Shown piece by piece: positions 36,135 through 38,223 of a stretch of 38,223 bases of DNA (position 1 is the first letter of the stretch; each line of letters begins with the position of its first letter). The DNA is taken from positions 1-38,223 of the IMG/VR virus record IMGVR_UViG_3300042673_001309. One strand, 5' to 3'. Source of the DNA: a virus. The position numbers and the translations under genes are program-made. Under the pieces are notes generated by a model. The model did no database searches and was not told where the DNA came from. It worked only from the letters and a program-made list of their open reading frames with translations.

Positions 36135-36458
36135 TTATTCGTCGTCGCTTTCGTCGTCACCATCGTCGAATTCGCCCGCATCCCACGCCGTTTGGAGGAT
36201 GTACCCCATTGGGGCATCGGACGGATTGTAAGACGAAAGATAGCCGTTGTCCTTGGCCCATTTCCAGACCTTGAACGCCAGTTGAATCAACGCGAAAATC
36301 ATCGCAATCGTCGCGGGGTCGATGCCGTAGACGCCCCTAAGTTTCGACCGAAGGATTCTGCGAGCCGCCCTGGTGTTACCGCCAGCTTCCTCGAAAGCGT
36401 CAGCAAAATCGAACTCGTGCTTTTTGGCTAGCTCTTGGAGCCGTGGTAATCCAATCAC
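36135..36458 (-). CDS. hypothetical protein, GTG start, 107 aa
   Basis: It starts at GTG 36458, which makes a GTGA overlap with the upstream TGA. The sequence IGLPRLQELAKKHEFDFADA, FEEAGGNTRAARRILRSKLR, then a hydrophobic helix (ATIAMIFALIQLAFKVWKWA), and an acidic tail (EFDDGDDESDDE). One membrane-like helix with charged sides suggests a membrane-associated protein. Function unknown. Confidence 0.65.
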   Translation of the reverse strand: MIGLPRLQELAKKHEFDFADAFEEAGGNTRAARRILRSKLRGVYGIDPATIAMIFALIQLAFKVWKWAKDNGYLSSYNPSDAPMGYILQTAWDAGEFDDGDDESDDE

Positions 36459-36643
36459 GATGCCACCTCGTCGGGCTTGGGCAGGGGTCGGACCGAATCG
36501 CCTACGATCCAAGCCCCGATAACCCAAACAAGTTGCTGGATCTGATCTTCGGACAACGGTACGCGATCCTTCAAAACGACAACGGCAATCGTAGCCGCCG
36601 CCGCCCAAAATCGCTTGCTTTTGACAAGTTCGCCTAAGTTCAT
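36455..36643 (-). CDS. small membrane protein, 62 aa, holin-like
   Basis: It starts at the ATG 36643 with AAGGAG seven bases upstream. MNLGELVKSKRFWAAAATIA, VVVLKDRVPLSEDQIQQLVW, VIGAWIVGDSVRPL: two hydrophobic helices with a charged turn, a common design of small phage holins ('SKRFWAA..A....' and 'V.GAWIVGD'). The short loop and basic N-terminus place both ends in the cytoplasm. It sits directly upstream of the gene at 36135-36458 with GTGA overlap. Confidence 0.7.
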   Translation of the reverse strand: MNLGELVKSKRFWAAAATIAVVVLKDRVPLSEDQIQQLVWVIGAWIVGDSVRPLPKPDEVAS

Positions 36644-36691
36644 GATTTTTCTCCTTTCCAACATCTTATCCACCGTCAGGGGGCTTGACAA

Positions 36692-36898
36692 TCACCGGGG
36701 CCACGAATTTCGCTTTTGCCGCTTCGGAGCCACCGGCTTGGACTTTGGCCGCCTTTTGGTTTTGCGCGTCAGGAATAGCCCAAGATGCTCGTTCATTGCC
36801 TCGAAAATGAGCCCGCTCAGGGTTATATCCATCGCCGCCGCTTGCTTGTCCCATGCCGCCCAAGCTTCCTCGGGCTGGGAAATGTTCTTGCGTTCCAT
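36692..36898 (-). CDS. ribbon-helix-helix-like DNA-binding protein, 68 aa
   Basis: NISQPEEAWAAWDKQAAAMD, ITLSGLIFEAMNEHLGLFLT is the helix-helix part of a ribbon-helix-helix protein (AAWDKQAAAMDITLSGLIFEAMN), followed by a basic tail (RKTKRRPKSKPVAPKRQKRN). These form dimers that bind DNA operators. The ATG at 36898 overlaps the last base of the RuvC-like stop codon (TAATG). It may regulate late genes; a target is not shown. A frame at 36666-36863 on the same strand is a shadow. Confidence 0.65.
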   Translation of the reverse strand: MERKNISQPEEAWAAWDKQAAAMDITLSGLIFEAMNEHLGLFLTRKTKRRPKSKPVAPKRQKRNSWPR

Positions 36899-37404
36899 TA
36901 TTTTCCTGCCTTGTTCCTCAAATCCTCGATCCAAAACTGCGACGGGTCGAATACGTCAGCCGAGTACACCGCCACGCCAAGAGCCGCCCAATAGTGAGTC
37001 GCAACGCCGTAGAGCTTGCCCGGTTGTTTCTTGGTCCCAACCTTTCCGAAGCGATCGATAAGAGCCTGCCGGACGTTGGCATCTTTGGCCCGCATCGAAT
37101 TGCACAAGTGCATCTTAACTGATCGACGCGGGACAAGTCGAATTGACCAAGTGCGATCGTACAAAAGCGATGCGAACCAGCCGATACCTGCCACTGTGCG
37201 AAATGTCTCTTGGCCTACCGCCATCCCGAAACACTCGATCCATTCGATGGAAACAAAGTCGACGCCTTTGAGTAGCGGCCCGATCGTAAGCGAATCAATG
37301 CCAAACGCTGGAATCGATTCTAGCCGGATAACCTTCTCGGCTACTGAGTCCCACCACACAAACGCACTTTCAACCGGCCCTGGGTCGATGCCTAAATAGA
37401 TCAT
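36898..37404 (-). CDS. RuvC/RNase H-like nuclease, complete copy, 168 aa
   Basis: MIYLGIDPGPVESAFVWWDS has the first catalytic Asp7 in a 'GIDPG' strand; VDFVSIEWIECFGMAVGQET holds a second acidic residue near 54-58; MRAKDANVRQALIDRFGK, then WAALGVAVYSADVFDPSQFW, is the final acidic helix. This pattern is that of small phage RuvC-type resolvases. It would clear branched DNA before packaging. Its 5' 195 bases are near-identical to 1-195. It overlaps the upstream gene by four bases. Confidence 0.8.
   Translation of the reverse strand: MIYLGIDPGPVESAFVWWDSVAEKVIRLESIPAFGIDSLTIGPLLKGVDFVSIEWIECFGMAVGQETFRTVAGIGWFASLLYDRTWSIRLVPRRSVKMHLCNSMRAKDANVRQALIDRFGKVGTKKQPGKLYGVATHYWAALGVAVYSADVFDPSQFWIEDLRNKAGK
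37210..37404. repeat. end duplication, right copy
   Basis: This is the right-hand match to 1-195. If the contig is circular, the genome unit would be about 37.2 kb, with 37405-38223 being an alternative version of the genes at 196-1063. Confidence 0.9.
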
Positions 37405-37568
37405 TCGCCATCCTCCTTTCGTCGCTCGCGCAAAATCCTCATCGCTTCTGCATACCTAGAACCAAGAGCCTTGTCGTAGGTCTGCAACTTGATTCGTGAA
37501 AAATACTCGTTCGCCTTCCGGCCAGATACTGCACGCCGAAAGATTTTCCTTGCTTGCCTGATCTTCAT
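37401..37568 (-). CDS. small basic helical protein, 55 aa
   Basis: From the ATG at 37568 (ATGA overlap with the upstream stop), KIRQARKIFRRAVSGRKANE, YFSRIKLQTYDKALGSRYAE, AMRILRERRKEDGE: strongly basic and helical, so nucleic-acid binding is likely. It takes the place that the 91-residue gene has at the left end, directly upstream of the RuvC-like gene. A longer frame from 37700 would overlap the upstream gene. Confidence 0.6.
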   Translation of the reverse strand: MKIRQARKIFRRAVSGRKANEYFSRIKLQTYDKALGSRYAEAMRILRERRKEDGE

Positions 37569-38223
37569 TCGCCCACCTCCCTGAACTTTCGATAGAACAC
37601 CCATTTTTCGCCGTGAGCCTTGCCCCGCTGGATTGCTTCGTGTACCCGCATCCCGATCGTGAAATTGCATAGCCGGTATTTGCCGTCTCTGTCGGTCCAT
37701 TGCAAATCACCCGCTTGAATCGTGTCGGCGCCGTCGAGCGATTGCATCGAGCTTTTGATGTCGATAGGGTCGGATTGGTCGGCTCGATCCAATTCCGCGA
37801 TTGCGCAATAGCGATGGAATTGGCCGCAATCGGAAACGAATAGGTAAGCATTCCTCGGTCCGTGGTGGATCGATTTTAAGGCGCCTTTCGTCCCGTGCCG
37901 ATCATGACCGGGCGAAACAAATCGCACCGCATCGCCAACCGTCAGCGACTCACTCGAACTATTCGGGATTTCCGAAGGGTTGAATTCAGTTGTTAAGCAA
38001 TCCTTAATAACTGGCGTTCTGTTCATCGCATCATTCGCCGCCCAAATCGCGTTCATGGTTCGCTCGGCTAGCTTCTGCCCTTGGGTTGGCCCTTTGGGCG
38101 TTGTCTCTTTGGGGGCTTGCTCGACGGGATGATCATCATGCTTGACGCCGCCGAGCTTGTACGAAACCTGCTCACGCATCGAATGCCTTACAGTGATCGG
38201 AAAGCCTTCGATTTCGTTGATTG
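37565..38223 (-). CDS. SH3-like domain protein, 5' end outside window
   Basis: The reading frame is open to the window edge; an internal ATG at 38179 would give 204 residues, but INEIEGFPITVRHS upstream of it is also coding-like. The middle (SEIPNSSSESLTVGDAVRFV, SPGHDRHGTKGALKSIHHGP, VSDCGQFHRYCAIAELDRAD) matches the barrel part of the DUF3310 protein at 464-1063, whereas the N- and C-termini differ: here DLQWTDRDGKYRLCNFTIGM, RVHEAIQRGKAHGEKWVFYR ends the protein. So the same domain is used in two mosaic proteins. Function unknown. Confidence 0.65.
   Translation of the reverse strand, partial: INEIEGFPITVRHSMREQVSYKLGGVKHDDHPVEQAPKETTPKGPTQGQKLAERTMNAIWAANDAMNRTPVIKDCLTTEFNPSEIPNSSSESLTVGDAVRFVSPGHDRHGTKGALKSIHHGPRNAYLFVSDCGQFHRYCAIAELDRADQSDPIDIKSSMQSLDGADTIQAGDLQWTDRDGKYRLCNFTIGMRVHEAIQRGKAHGEKWVFYRKFREVGE

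Noticed and set aside
35993-36217. 74-codon frame between 36217 and 35993
   Set aside because: It overlaps genes at both ends in another frame and lacks a ribosome binding site. The 74-base gap at 36061-36134 holds only the ribosome binding site of the next gene.
36666-36863. 65-codon frame overlapping the ribbon-helix-helix gene
   Set aside because: The other frame starts with a TAATG junction and has a recognisable helix pattern; this one has neither.

Overview
This window looks like an almost complete genome of a tailed phage (siphovirus type, HK97-like head), or a metagenomic contig of one. Essentially every gene lies on the minus strand, tightly packed, and most neighbours overlap by ATGA, GTGA or TAATG junctions. 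The host is probably a planctomycete (inference). One small membrane protein starts MNPYQPP, an N-terminus typical of planctomycete small proteins; one gene looks like the DUF1580 family; and the cysteine-rich virion protein and 'YRLL...GD' proteins fit that setting. No integrase, immunity repressor, DNA polymerase or replicative helicase is recognised.

Read in the direction of transcription (high to low coordinates): 38.2-36.9 kb holds accessory genes, a RuvC-like nuclease and a ribbon-helix-helix candidate. 36.6-35.1 kb holds a run of small membrane proteins, including holin candidates. 35.1-33.5 kb holds a papain-like cysteine peptidase, a membrane-anchored CPPC thioredoxin-like protein and a membrane/coiled-coil protein. 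33.5-30.5 kb holds virion or adhesin proteins, one with a LamG-like lectin fold. 30.5-27.8 kb holds HNH endonuclease and small and large terminase. 27.8-24.1 kb holds portal, ClpP-like head protease and major capsid protein. 24.1-20.9 kb holds head-tail connection genes and the tail tube. 20.6-19.9 kb holds the two tail-assembly chaperone products, joined by a clear -1 frameshift site. 19.9-13.6 kb holds the tape measure, distal tail proteins, a 464-residue protein with 37 cysteines, a small protein with Erv/Alr-like sequence, a metallophosphoesterase and an HExxH protein.

A probable sigma70-type promoter near 13.44 kb starts the early block. It runs through many small unknown genes to a RecE-like exonuclease and RecT annealing protein (10.0-8.1 kb), then zinc-ribbon proteins, a Lar-like anti-restriction protein, a staphylococcal-type nuclease, and an O/P-like pair: an initiator with iteron clusters inside its gene, followed by a helicase-loader-like gene. 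Replication would therefore load the host replisome at a lambda-style internal origin.

The first 195 bases are a diverged copy (about 94% identical by my count) of 37210-37404. The flanking genes are related but different, so the contig is either a circular genome of about 37.2 kb whose ends come from two strains or a genome with a real partial duplication.

The most interesting signals are three intergenic pseudoknot-like elements (upstream of the initiator, a tRNA-like element near 7.8 kb, and the capsid-gene leader), the intragenic iteron origin, the frameshift cassette, and a possible phage thiol/disulfide module built round the 37-cysteine virion protein.
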